Shown: positions 34,510-42,205 of the stretch, piece after piece
How the letters are laid out: each line of letters begins with the position of its first letter
How positions within the stretch are numbered: position 1 is the stretch's first letter
Source: UBA5614 sp034678545
Lineage (GTDB): Bacteria > Cloacimonadota > Cloacimonadia > Cloacimonadales > Cloacimonadaceae
Direction of reading: 5' to 3'
DNA: 47,426 nucleotides
Assembly: GCA_034678545.1 (NCBI GenBank)
Contig: JAXDBS010000022.1
Span: forward strand, 1-47,426
Program-made: the position numbers and the translations under genes
Notes under the pieces: generated by a model
What the model was told of the DNA's origin: nothing
Seen by the model: the letters and a program-made list of their open reading frames with translations, nothing else
Database searches by the model: none

Positions 34510-37014
34510 TCATCTCAACAGCAAGGTTTTGCGCGTATTGACTCTGCATCCGTCCAGACTCAGCGCGATGAAATATATCCCCTCCGATACAGGCTGACCT
34601 CTGCTGTCCATACCATCCCAAACAGCGACAAAGCTTCCGCTTGTCAAGCTTTTATTAAGGGGCAGCGCGACCAGCTGCCCCTTTGTATTATATATTCCTA
34701 TCTGCGCCTGGGCGGCTTTTTCAGTGGTCAGGTTCAGTGCTATCCGGGTTTCACCGCGAAACGGATTCGGGTGGGCAGACAGGACGGACAGGGGAGAGTC
34801 AGCTGCATAATGGTTGGCATGCACTTCGCCGCTTCCATAAACCATGAAATCATCAATGAAAATGCCGTCATCGGTTCCGTCTTCGTTGCTCACAAAATGA
34901 AAACGCAGCCAAACCTGCTGTCCTGACAGGGAGTTCAGGTTATATGTTTTCCGCGACCAGCCCGATTCTCCATAATAATAATCTATGGCATTCCAGTTTT
35001 GGTTGTCGGTGGAATATTCCAGCGTGCAGTAGTCGCCATCCAGGGTCATTTCCAGCTTGAGGAAGAAGCTCAGGCAGGTATTGGCGACATTGTTCAAGCT
35101 GAGGGGATTGGCCAGCCTGATATGGGAATTCACGTTATTCTGGTAATTTCCTGCGGGGCTGTCAGCCAGGGATTTCGTTCCCCCATAGAATTGGCTTGTG
35201 GTTATACCCCAGGCTCCGAGGTCAGTCCAAGCGCTCAGGCTGGTTTCGAAATCCTGGTTGACATAAGGGATGTCGGAAAACAGGATCGTTAACTGCTGAC
35301 TGACTATATCGGCTTGGATATCGATAGTCTCATATCCCGGCTTCGAGATCCTGATCCGGTAATGGCCCAACGCGAAACCGGATATGTTGATTATGCCGCT
35401 GGCATCTGAAATCATAGGCGGATAATTTGCTTCGGGGAATTCAAGCAAAGCTCCCTCCACCGGGATTTCCCCGAATGTATTGATTAGCACGCTCAGGTTC
35501 ACGATCGGGGACGGCTGCAGCATGGCGTCCAGGACTGTAATCCCCGTCTCGCTGGTTTGGGCCGGCGCTTCAAACGGCAGGTATCCGGGAGCGTATATTT
35601 TTACATTGAATGTTTCTCCGTCCGGCAGCAATCGGTAGTATCTGCCAAAGGGCAGGGTTGATTTATAGGGCGAACGGTAGATGGGGCTGTCGTCAATCCC
35701 CTCCACATAAATGATTGCTTCCAGCGGCTGGCGCGTTACGGAATCTGTTACTTGCCCTGTCAGCATTGATTTCGTTATCCGCTCCATCATTTTTCTCGCT
35801 GCCGGCTTGATTCTTTGGCAGACGAGGCTTACCGTGCTGGCATTGGGGATGAACTCGGTACTCAGTTCGATTGTATAGGAAAAGATTCCGCGTTCGCCGT
35901 AGGCCCAGTCATCCAGCGAACCGCTGGCCGGATAGAGCAGCCAGGATGGTTCTGGAGTGTAGTATCCGTTTCCTTCGGAGGGTATCAGTGCTGCCATATC
36001 ATATGCCAATCCTGCCAATTCCTGCTCGTCCGGAGCTGTGGCATTGGCCATGTACCCAAAGGGGTAAAGCACGAGTTCGCTGTAGGTGTGAAAGGAGATC
36101 CCGGCTACGAAGGGATGGGACATGAGCAGATCGCGCAGAATCTGTGTCTCCGGTTCGGAGAATCCTTGCAGTCCGTGATAGGTGGCCGACAGGATATTGT
36201 CGGTCGAACTGAAATAACCCCATTCGAAATCATAATTGCGGTTCAGGTCCACTCCGTCTGGGCCGTAACCCCATTGGTTGTAAGTGTTGAAGGCTTGGTT
36301 ATTGTTATTATCCCTGATGTTTTTGCGCCACCAGACATCCTGCTGGTCCCAGACCACCTTGTGCCCGTCCGGATTCAGCAATGGCACAAACCATAAGACA
36401 GCGTTGTTCACCGCATTTGTTATCACTGGATCTGTATTGTAGTTTTGCGCCACGTCCTGGAGGACTGCCAGGGTTGTTTCAACCGAGAGCGGTTCCCGGG
36501 CATGGTGGGCTCCCACAAAGAACAGGGCCGGCTCATCCTCTTCCACGGATGGGTTGTCGGAAACCTTTACAGCCATGATCTGGTGATTATAATTCTGATA
36601 GTTATTGAATCCGCTCTGATAGTACTGACCGCCCCATCCCACTCCGAGCGGGATCAGGGTCATGATGTCCGGGTGTTGGCTGGCCAGGCTGTTCAATTCG
36701 CTGAGCAGGCCCTGATAGGAGTGGTAGCCGTCCAGATCACGCTGTCCCGATACCAGGTTGGCTTTGATTTGGGCTTCGGTCTGTGTGACCCGCAGGTTCG
36801 GATGGATTTGCCTTAACGTGTCGATTACGCCCACCGGCACGACCAGATCCAGCCATTCTCCTGGACGGCAAGCGGCGATGTCATAACCGTTGGCGCTGAA
36901 AGAGGCAGCCAGGTCAGGGGTGGGACTGCTGATCCTGACCACGGCCCGCTCAGATGCCTGCAAGCATGGACAGGCAAGAGCCAGGAAGATGATTACGCTC
37001 ATTTTCTGTATCAT
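34510..37014 (-). CDS. Secreted M14 zinc carboxypeptidase with T9SS-type sorting domain
   Basis: The 834-residue protein starts at the ATG after GGAG; the longer frame from 37095 lacks a signal peptide. The signal is MIQKMSVIIFLALACPCLQA. The M14 catalytic domain (about residues 95-420) shows HAREPLSVE (zinc His and Glu), LNPDGH, GVDLNRNYDFEWG, GISFHTYSELVLYPFGY (third zinc ligand) and the catalytic Glu in YTIELSTEF. Beta domains follow, including a carboxypeptidase-regulatory-like one and an MAM/concanavalin-like stretch. The tail LSAHPNPFRGETRIAL...GIYFIALSLDG is a type A sorting domain. It likely trims peptides outside the cell. Confidence 0.9.
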   Translation of the reverse strand: MIQKMSVIIFLALACPCLQASERAVVRISSPTPDLAASFSANGYDIAACRPGEWLDLVVPVGVIDTLRQIHPNLRVTQTEAQIKANLVSGQRDLDGYHSYQGLLSELNSLASQHPDIMTLIPLGVGWGGQYYQSGFNNYQNYNHQIMAVKVSDNPSVEEDEPALFFVGAHHAREPLSVETTLAVLQDVAQNYNTDPVITNAVNNAVLWFVPLLNPDGHKVVWDQQDVWWRKNIRDNNNNQAFNTYNQWGYGPDGVDLNRNYDFEWGYFSSTDNILSATYHGLQGFSEPETQILRDLLMSHPFVAGISFHTYSELVLYPFGYMANATAPDEQELAGLAYDMAALIPSEGNGYYTPEPSWLLYPASGSLDDWAYGERGIFSYTIELSTEFIPNASTVSLVCQRIKPAARKMMERITKSMLTGQVTDSVTRQPLEAIIYVEGIDDSPIYRSPYKSTLPFGRYYRLLPDGETFNVKIYAPGYLPFEAPAQTSETGITVLDAMLQPSPIVNLSVLINTFGEIPVEGALLEFPEANYPPMISDASGIINISGFALGHYRIRISKPGYETIDIQADIVSQQLTILFSDIPYVNQDFETSLSAWTDLGAWGITTSQFYGGTKSLADSPAGNYQNNVNSHIRLANPLSLNNVANTCLSFFLKLEMTLDGDYCTLEYSTDNQNWNAIDYYYGESGWSRKTYNLNSLSGQQVWLRFHFVSNEDGTDDGIFIDDFMVYGSGEVHANHYAADSPLSVLSAHPNPFRGETRIALNLTTEKAAQAQIGIYNTKGQLVALPLNKSLTSGSFVAVWDGMDSRGQPVSEGIYFIALSLDGCRVNTRKTLLLR

Positions 37015-37045
37015 ATCTGCTCCTTTTAAGACATCCCTGCCTGAT

Positions 37046-37083
37046 AAAAAAACAGTGGAGAGCATCGGGCGATGTCTCCACTG
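37046..37083 (-). terminator. Terminator-like hairpin in M14 peptidase leader
   Basis: On the minus strand CAGTGGAGACATCG pairs with CGATGCTCTCCACTG (one bulged base), followed directly by TTTTTTT. It lies about 32 bases before the peptidase start and after any promoter in the divergent region, so it should stop most transcription before the gene. That is the geometry of an attenuator. Its first arm (AGACATC, 37071-37077) is also complementary to GATGTCT (37029-37035) next to the ribosome site, allowing an alternative fold. Confidence 0.65.
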
Positions 37084-37211
37084 CTCGGAGGGCATTCTAT
37101 GTAGGGTCTGTAGGCTGTCTTCAATTTGAAGGTTGCTGTATATCTGTCAAGTTTTTTTTTGGCCGGTCTGTTTTTTCCCCGGTTTGATTTTTCTCGACTG
37201 TAAAAAATACT

Positions 37212-37240
37212 TTGACACAAAGATATGTTTTGCTTTTTAT
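37212..37240 (+). promoter_or_regulatory. Probable tetR promoter
   Basis: A perfect TTGACA (37212-37217), 17 bases, then TTTTAT (37235-37240), which matches four of six -10 positions. It lies about 80 bases before the tetR start. Three 10-base direct repeats follow the -10 immediately, a possible site for autoregulation. Confidence 0.55.
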
Positions 37241-37243
37241 GAA

Positions 37244-37273
37244 TTTTGAGTCATTTTGAATCTGTTTGAATGT
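37244..37273 (+). repeat. Three tandem 10-bp direct repeats
   Basis: The units read TTTTGAGTCA, TTTTGAATCT and GTTTGAATGT, in register with the helix turn. They start just past the probable -10 box of tetR, where a bound protein would block initiation. The TetR family usually binds inverted repeats, so their role is unproven. Confidence 0.45.
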
Positions 37274-37322
37274 TAAATTGATATAGAGTTGCATATTATG
37301 ATAAATTGAAAGGAGAAGCGAA

Positions 37323-37940
37323 ATGGTACATGCCAAGAGGCAGAAGCGTTCGATTGTCAAGGACAAACGGCAGGAGATCCTCAATGCCGCGATCGATATC
37401 TTCGGGCGCAAGGGTTACAGGGACGCCAATATCATGGAAGTGTCCGGCAAAGCAGGAGTGGCCACCGGCACCGTCTATCTGTATTTTAAAAACAAAGACG
37501 ATCTGCTAATGCAGTCCATGAAAGCCATGATGGATGTAACCCTGGCTGAGATCAAGAAAAAGGTGGCCCAGGAAAAGCTTGCGATCGACAAGGTTTACAT
37601 GTTCTTTTACCATCACATCGAGGTTTTCACCAAGCGGCCAAGCATGGCCCGGTTCCTGGCCGTGGAGATAAAGCAAAGCGAGGAGTTTTACAAACGCTAT
37701 CCTTCCTACCATCCCTATCAGGAATTTCAGGAATTCATCATTGGCCTGCTCGAAAAAGCCATTAAGGAAGGGACTACTATTCCGTATAATCCTCGCACAA
37801 TCTCACTCCTGCTGATCGGGGCCATGGACGCGGTGCTGAGCCAGTGGGTGGTTGACCCCAATTCCATCGATCTGGAAGAGGTCGTCAAGGAACTGCGCGA
37901 GATCATCCGTTTCGGTATCAGGATCAAAAAGGCCAAATGA
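37323..37940 (+). CDS. TetR family transcriptional regulator
   Basis: The 205-residue protein has the TetR helix-turn-helix at residues about 14-60 (RQEILNAAIDIFGRKGYRDA, NIMEVSGKAGVATGTVYLYFKNKDDLL). The ligand domain (about 70-200, including VEIKQSEEFYKRYPSYHPYQEF) resembles that of regulators of fatty-acid or efflux genes, but no ligand can be named. AGGAG precedes the ATG. It overlaps the DUF3795 gene by 4 bases (ATGA), so both are co-translated. It may also control the divergent peptidase operon. Confidence 0.92.
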   Translation: MVHAKRQKRSIVKDKRQEILNAAIDIFGRKGYRDANIMEVSGKAGVATGTVYLYFKNKDDLLMQSMKAMMDVTLAEIKKKVAQEKLAIDKVYMFFYHHIEVFTKRPSMARFLAVEIKQSEEFYKRYPSYHPYQEFQEFIIGLLEKAIKEGTTIPYNPRTISLLLIGAMDAVLSQWVVDPNSIDLEEVVKELREIIRFGIRIKKAK

Positions 37941-38296
37941 ACAATCGTTTAGCTCCCTGTGGTATTGACTGTTCGCAGTGCGATGCCTATATCGCCACCC
38001 AGACAGGCGATCAGACCCTGCAGCAGAAACTGGCTGACAATTACAAAAAGCAGTTCGGTCAGGACATCGCGTTCATCGATCTCGAATGCGACGGCTGTTT
38101 TTCCGAAGGGCGCCACATCAGCTTTTGCTTTCAGTGCGGGATCCGCCGCTGCGCCTCTCATTACGGTTATGCCACCTGTGCCGAATGCCAGGATTTTCCC
38201 TGCGAGTCCGGCAGTTTTATCTGGACAGAGAATTCGCAGTCCAAAGCCAATCTGGAAGCCCTCCGCCGGAAGCGGAACGAATCCAGGGACGATTAA
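37937..38296 (+). CDS. DUF3795 Cys-rich protein
   Basis: The 119-residue cytoplasmic protein has Cys pairs spaced as in DUF3795: LAPCGIDCSQCDAY at the N-terminus, DLECDGCFS, FCFQCGIRRC and YATCAECQDFPC. The many cysteines suggest metal or iron-sulfur binding, an inference. The C-terminal 30 residues are basic and probably disordered. It is translationally coupled to tetR (ATGA overlap) and followed by a terminator, so the two form a small operon. Confidence 0.8.
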   Translation: MNNRLAPCGIDCSQCDAYIATQTGDQTLQQKLADNYKKQFGQDIAFIDLECDGCFSEGRHISFCFQCGIRRCASHYGYATCAECQDFPCESGSFIWTENSQSKANLEALRRKRNESRDD

Positions 38297-38323
38297 GGCA
38301 ATTCCGATAATCGGTTTACATAC

Positions 38324-38359
38324 AGGGGAGAAGCCGGTTTGGTTTCTTACCCCTTTTTT
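38324..38359 (+). terminator. Terminator of the tetR-DUF3795 operon
   Basis: AGGGG (from 38324) pairs with CCCCT, with further pairing of GAAGCC against GGTTTC inside, followed by TTTTTT (38354-38359). It lies 28 bases after the DUF3795 stop and ends that operon before the FGE-domain genes. Confidence 0.7.
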
Positions 38360-38524
38360 ATGTAGTTACAACCGATCCGGTTTGTTAGCTTGACATCAGA
38401 GCTTCTGATTATAAACAATCTCCCTGTGATGGCTCATAAAGTTTAATCAAAGAAAACACTGATTCGCGTTAATAAGATAGCTGGTATTATCTGAAACGAA
38501 TATGATCTGGGAGATTTGGATGAC

Positions 38525-39433
38525 ATGAGTAATACAAACAATCCTTTGTATTTCTGGATCCCGCTTGGGATCCTGTGCCTGATCCTGATTGCTGGCGCAG
38601 CCTATTTCATCATACTCGCCAACCGGGATAGAGATGGATTCCGTCCTGATGAAGAGAACGGCGACAGCAATGATGCGGAATCCGGGGATGACCTTGTCCT
38701 TGTCCGGGGCGGTGAATTCCTGATGGGCTCGGACAGGGCGGCGGAGCCTGATGTAAAGCCTGCCTGCAGGATCAGCGTTTCTTCCTTCTATCTTGCCAAA
38801 ACGGAACTGACCCAGCGCGATTGGAAAGCCATAATGGAATTCAATCCGTCCCAAAGAAAGGGCAGCGACCTTCCTGTCACCAATGTTTCCTGGTTCCAGG
38901 CTTTGGAATACTGCAACCGCCGCAGCAAAGAAGAAGGCCTGGAGCCTTGCTACAGCTTGGACGGAGATACCAGCCCTTCCCAATGGTCAGAGGGACAGGT
39001 TAACTGTGACTGGAAAGCCAACGGCTTCCGCCTTCCCACTGAGGCGGAATGGGAATATGCCGCCCGCGGCGGCAGGGAAGACATGCCCGGGGATTTCAGC
39101 GGCAGCAGCGATCATACGCTGGTGGCCTGGACCGATGGCAATACCGATGGCAAGTATGGATTTGCCCAACCGGTGGGTGAACTGCAGGCAAACGAACTCG
39201 GCCTTTACGACCTGAGCGGCAATGTCTGGGAATGGTGTTGGGATTGGTATGGCTCTTACAGTCCTGATGAAGCCAGCAATCCCAGGGGTCCTGCCGCCGG
39301 CCGGCAACGCTGCAAACGGGGCGGCAGTTACTACCACAACAGCAGCCTTTGCAAAGTTTACTTCCGCAGTTATCTTGAACCTGCGGGAAAAGTTTATAAC
39401 ATAGGTTTCCGGGTCTGCCGCAGCAACGTGTAA
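38525..39433 (+). CDS. Membrane-anchored FGE/SUMF-domain protein 1
   Basis: The 302-residue protein has one N-terminal membrane segment (YFWIPLGILCLILIAGAAYFII), an acidic linker, and an FGE-sulfatase (SUMF1-like) domain from about residue 65 to the end: VRGGEFLMGSD, VTNVSWFQALEYCN, FRLPTEAEWEYAARGG, ELGLYDLSGNVWEWCWDWY and GFRVC. In the region holding the catalytic Cys pair of true FGEs (GGSYMCHRSYC in human SUMF1) it reads GGSYYHNSSLC: the second Cys position (about residue 276) is kept and the first is not. So it is not expected to make formylglycine by the canonical mechanism. The ATG at 38525 is chosen over an in-frame TTG at 38516 because GGAG is then better spaced. A candidate TTGACA lies at 38390. 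Confidence 0.88.
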   Translation: MSNTNNPLYFWIPLGILCLILIAGAAYFIILANRDRDGFRPDEENGDSNDAESGDDLVLVRGGEFLMGSDRAAEPDVKPACRISVSSFYLAKTELTQRDWKAIMEFNPSQRKGSDLPVTNVSWFQALEYCNRRSKEEGLEPCYSLDGDTSPSQWSEGQVNCDWKANGFRLPTEAEWEYAARGGREDMPGDFSGSSDHTLVAWTDGNTDGKYGFAQPVGELQANELGLYDLSGNVWEWCWDWYGSYSPDEASNPRGPAAGRQRCKRGGSYYHNSSLCKVYFRSYLEPAGKVYNIGFRVCRSNV

Positions 39434-39502
39434 CCTGTATCATAACCTGAGTAAATTATAGCTATGCAAATCTGAAGCATAATACAAAAATTGGGAGGAT
39501 CC

Positions 39503-40450
39503 ATGAATAACACTGAGTTCAATCAAACCCCCCAAAAAGCTCAAATGCCCCTTGTACTCTGGATAGTCATCGGCGTTACCTGCCTGGCTGTCATTGCCGC
39601 CGCCATTTTTCTCATCACCAGGCTGAGCCGGCAGGACGACAGCCTTGCTTATGAGCAAAAACAGGATGCTGAGGATCAATCCGAACGGGAAGCAGAGGAA
39701 GCCTCAACTTCAGAATCCGGGCTGCTGGACCTTGTTTATGTGGCCGGTGGATACTATGACATGGGCGATAGGACAGAGTCCCGCATAGAAAATTCCCAGC
39801 CGTTGCATCCGGTGCGGATGTCTCCTTTCAACATGGGCAAATATGAAGTCACGCAACAGGTATGGGAAAAGGTAATGTCATACAATAATTCAGCTTTCCG
39901 GGGAGCTGACCTTCCGGTTGAGCAGGTTAGCTGGTTTGAGGCAGTTGATTTCTGCAACCGGCTCAGCCGGAAAGAAGGCCTGCAGCCCTGTTACAGGATC
40001 AATGGCAGTTCCGTTAGTTGTGACTGGCGGGCTGACGGCTACCGCCTTCCGACTGAAGCTGAATGGGAATATGCTGCCCGGGGCGGCAGGAGTTCCAACA
40101 ATTTCCTGTATGCTGGAAGCAATGATCCCGGCAAGGTTGCCTGGTTCAAAGGCAATGCCGGGGGCGCAACTCACGCTGCCGGTTCCAAACGCCCTAACGA
40201 ACTGGGGATTTATGACCTGAACGGCAACGTTTGCGAATGGTGCTGGGACTGGTATCAGGAAGACTACTACAGGCAAAGCCCGGAAAATGATCCTGCCGGC
40301 CCAGCGGCAGGGAGAAACCGCGTCACCCGGGGCGGATCCTGGAATTTCCCGCCCAGCGATTTCTACATCCATGACCGTAGTTACTACCGCGACCCGGGCG
40401 ACCGCAATTCCAGTGTCGGGTTCCGCGTGGTCCGTGCTAACGTCAAATAA
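39503..40450 (+). CDS. Membrane-anchored FGE/SUMF-domain protein 2
   Basis: The 315-residue paralogue has a membrane segment (MPLVLWIVIGVTCLAVIAAAIF), an acidic linker, and an FGE-sulfatase domain with VAGGYYDMGDR, VEQVSWFEAVDFCN, YRLPTEAEWEYAARGG, ELGIYDLNGNVCEWCWDWY and VGFRVVRANV. The catalytic Cys pair region reads GGSWNFPPSDF, without either Cys. GGGAGG precedes the ATG at 39503. It lies 69 bases after the first member and 27 before the third. Confidence 0.88.
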   Translation: MNNTEFNQTPQKAQMPLVLWIVIGVTCLAVIAAAIFLITRLSRQDDSLAYEQKQDAEDQSEREAEEASTSESGLLDLVYVAGGYYDMGDRTESRIENSQPLHPVRMSPFNMGKYEVTQQVWEKVMSYNNSAFRGADLPVEQVSWFEAVDFCNRLSRKEGLQPCYRINGSSVSCDWRADGYRLPTEAEWEYAARGGRSSNNFLYAGSNDPGKVAWFKGNAGGATHAAGSKRPNELGIYDLNGNVCEWCWDWYQEDYYRQSPENDPAGPAAGRNRVTRGGSWNFPPSDFYIHDRSYYRDPGDRNSSVGFRVVRANVK

Positions 40451-40477
40451 CAATGCTACAATGTGAAGGAAATTATT

Positions 40478-41452
40478 ATGAACGATTCAAAGCTTTCTTC
40501 CAGCCCTGCCCCAGGCGCAAGGAAATCCCTGCTCTGGCTCTGGATCCTGGTCGGTTTGTTTGCCCTCCTGGTAATTGGGGCGGTGCTTTTTTTCACCGTA
40601 TTGCGCAACAGGACGGATGATACCGGATATGTGGATGAGGTCAACGAAGATGAAGAAGACAATGATGAAGCAACTGATGCCGGTAAAGACATTTCCGGCG
40701 CCTACCGGGGATTTGTCAAGGTGGCGGGGGGAAGCTTCATGATGGGGTCCAAGGCCAATGGGGAAGAAGATGAAAGGCCTGTGCACCAGGTGCGGGTATC
40801 CTCTTTTTACCTGGCCAAGTCGGAGCTTACCCAAAAGGAATGGAGCGCCCTCATGCCGGTGGTCAATCCTTCCTTCGCCAGGGGATCTGATCTGCCGGTC
40901 TGCGGGATCACCTGGCGCCAGGCAGTCGAATACTGCAACCTGCGCAGCGGGGCGGAAGGCTTGCAGCCCTGTTATTTCATTGAGGGGAAAGTCCGGCCCG
41001 CCGACTGGAGCAAGGGCCAGGTCACCTGTGATTGGGCCGCGAATGGCTATCGCCTGCCAACCGAGGCGGAATGGGAATTCGCCGCCCGGGGCGGCATCCG
41101 CAGCCGCGGTTTTGTTTATTGCGGCAGCAATGATCCGGATGCGGTAAGCTGGCATAAAGGTACCAGCGGCGGTACCCCCCGTCCGGTCATGCAACTGGCT
41201 CCCAATGAACTCGGGCTTTATGACATGGGCGGCAACGTTTCCGAATGGTGCTGGGACTGGTATGATCCCGATTATTACAAATACTCCGCGGAAAGCGATC
41301 CCAAGGGCTCCGGGCCCACCCAGTACCACGTTATGCGCAGCGGCTCCTGGAAATACAATGCCAAATTTAGCACACCCGGAAGCAGGGCTTATGGTTATCC
41401 CTGGAACAAGGAGATCACTAACGGCATCCGCCTCGCCAGATCCGTCCCCTGA
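40478..41452 (+). CDS. Membrane-anchored FGE/SUMF-domain protein 3
   Basis: The 324-residue paralogue has a membrane segment (LLWLWILVGLFALLVIGAVLFF), a strongly acidic linker (DEVNEDEEDNDEATDAG), then an FGE-sulfatase domain: VAGGSFMMGSK, VCGITWRQAVEYCN, YRLPTEAEWEFAARGG, ELGLYDMGGNVSEWCWDWY and NGIRLARSVP. The Cys pair region reads SGSWKYNAKFS, without Cys. The ATG at 40478 is chosen because AAGGA (40466-40470) lies 7 bases before it; an in-frame GTG 5 codons upstream has none. The three genes are likely one operon derived by tandem duplication. Confidence 0.88.
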   Translation: MNDSKLSSSPAPGARKSLLWLWILVGLFALLVIGAVLFFTVLRNRTDDTGYVDEVNEDEEDNDEATDAGKDISGAYRGFVKVAGGSFMMGSKANGEEDERPVHQVRVSSFYLAKSELTQKEWSALMPVVNPSFARGSDLPVCGITWRQAVEYCNLRSGAEGLQPCYFIEGKVRPADWSKGQVTCDWAANGYRLPTEAEWEFAARGGIRSRGFVYCGSNDPDAVSWHKGTSGGTPRPVMQLAPNELGLYDMGGNVSEWCWDWYDPDYYKYSAESDPKGSGPTQYHVMRSGSWKYNAKFSTPGSRAYGYPWNKEITNGIRLARSVP

Positions 41453-41464
41453 TGGAATTTTTCC

Positions 41465-41544
41465 CAGCTGATCCATTATCCAATAAGCGGCCTGACCGCC
41501 TGTGAACAGGTCTGCCCTCGGCTGTGTTATTGCCTGATCAGCTG
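41465..41544. other. Structured intergenic element after FGE triplet
   Basis: CAGCTGATC (41465-41473) is perfectly complementary to GATCAGCTG (41536-41544). Between them lie GCGG-CCTGA-CCGC (41487-41499) and CCTGT-GA-ACAGG (41499-41510), which compete because they share one base. The RNA could form a multi-branched structure; I recognise no known class and the glycine riboswitch signature is absent. No T-run follows. Confidence 0.35.
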
Positions 41545-41579
41545 CTATTACAACAGTGTTAAACGCCATGTCCATTCCT

Positions 41580-41674
41580 GTTTCGCCCTTAAAAGCATTA
41601 CTTACCCATTACGGACCAAGTCCGTATTGGGTCCGTAATGGGTCCGTAGTGCGAGCAGGGGCGGAGAGGGGAAA
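41580..41674 (+). repeat. Palindromic intergenic repeat, copy D
   Basis: This copy has the orientation of A: GCATTACTTACCCATTACGGAC, loop CAA, GTCCGTATTGGGTCC, GTAATGGGTCCGTAGTGC. Its outer arms are TTTCGCCCTTAAAAGC and GCAGGGGCGGAGAGGGG. It lies between the FGE triplet and gcvH. Its left arm resembles the right arm of copy C when inverted. The rest of the intergenic region to 41808 has a TTGACA at 41740 but no convincing -10 before gcvH. Confidence 0.85.
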
Positions 41675-41808
41675 ATGGCTTGGGGAGCGGAATGGGGATT
41701 CAGGGTATAAGAAGTGAGAAGAACCGAGACCCATTCTGCTTGACATAAAAGGGGGGTGTTTGGAGATAGGACAAGATCAGCCAACAGGAAATCTGGCAGG
41801 AGGATAAG

Positions 41809-42189
41809 ATGTTAATACCAGATGATTTATACTACACAGAGAGTCACGAGTGGGTGAGACTGGAAGGCGATGTCGCCACCATGGGGATCACGGATTTTGC
41901 CCAGCATGAGCTGGGTGACATCGTTTATGTTGAGTTGCCGGACGCCGGGAAAGCGATGGCGGCTGGCGAACCCTGCGGCAGCATCGAAGCCGTCAAAGCG
42001 GTGGAAGATATCATTTCCCCGGTCAGCGGCAAGGTGGAAAGCCGCAATTCCGACCTGGAAGACAATCCCGATTTGATCAACAAATCCCCTTACGAGGACG
42101 GTTGGCTGGTCAAAGTCAAGATGAGCAATCTGGACGAAGTGGAAAACCTGCTGTCCGCGGTGGAATACAAGAAAATCGTGGAAGGATGA
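41809..42189 (+). CDS. gcvH: Glycine cleavage system H protein
   Basis: GcvH carries the aminomethyl group on a lipoyl arm between the P, T and L proteins of glycine cleavage. The 126-residue protein has YTESHEWVRLEGDVATMGIT at the N-terminus, and the lipoylated Lys lies in GSIEAVKAVEDIISPVSG near residue 64. SPYEDGWLVKVK follows. AGGAGG precedes the ATG. No gcvP, gcvT or lipoyl ligase is adjacent. Stand-alone H proteins may also serve lipoate relay, so the role need not be glycine cleavage alone. Confidence 0.96.
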   Translation: MLIPDDLYYTESHEWVRLEGDVATMGITDFAQHELGDIVYVELPDAGKAMAAGEPCGSIEAVKAVEDIISPVSGKVESRNSDLEDNPDLINKSPYEDGWLVKVKMSNLDEVENLLSAVEYKKIVEG

Positions 42190-42205
42190 GCCCTCCGGGC
42201 CGTCA

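Larger units (their letters stand above)
37015..37322. other. Divergent intergenic region, peptidase and tetR
   Basis: This region separates the divergent M14 peptidase (minus) and tetR (plus) genes. It contains the leader hairpin, tetR promoter and direct repeats listed separately. Poly-T tracts lie at about 37151-37160 and 37170-37176. For the peptidase a minus-strand TTGACA occurs at 37145-37150 without a good -10. Confidence 0.55.

Noticed and set aside
40487..41575. 362-codon minus-strand frame over the third FGE gene
   Set aside because: The plus strand carries the FGE signatures; the antisense product has none.
41602..41784. Short frame containing a peptide (LRTHYGPNTD) that recurs at 15786 and, in variant form, at 1188
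   Set aside because: The shared peptide is only the translation of the palindromic DNA repeat, not a conserved protein.
41809..42189. Glycine riboswitch before gcvH
   Set aside because: The conserved glycine aptamer motifs were not seen in the 41453-41808 region.
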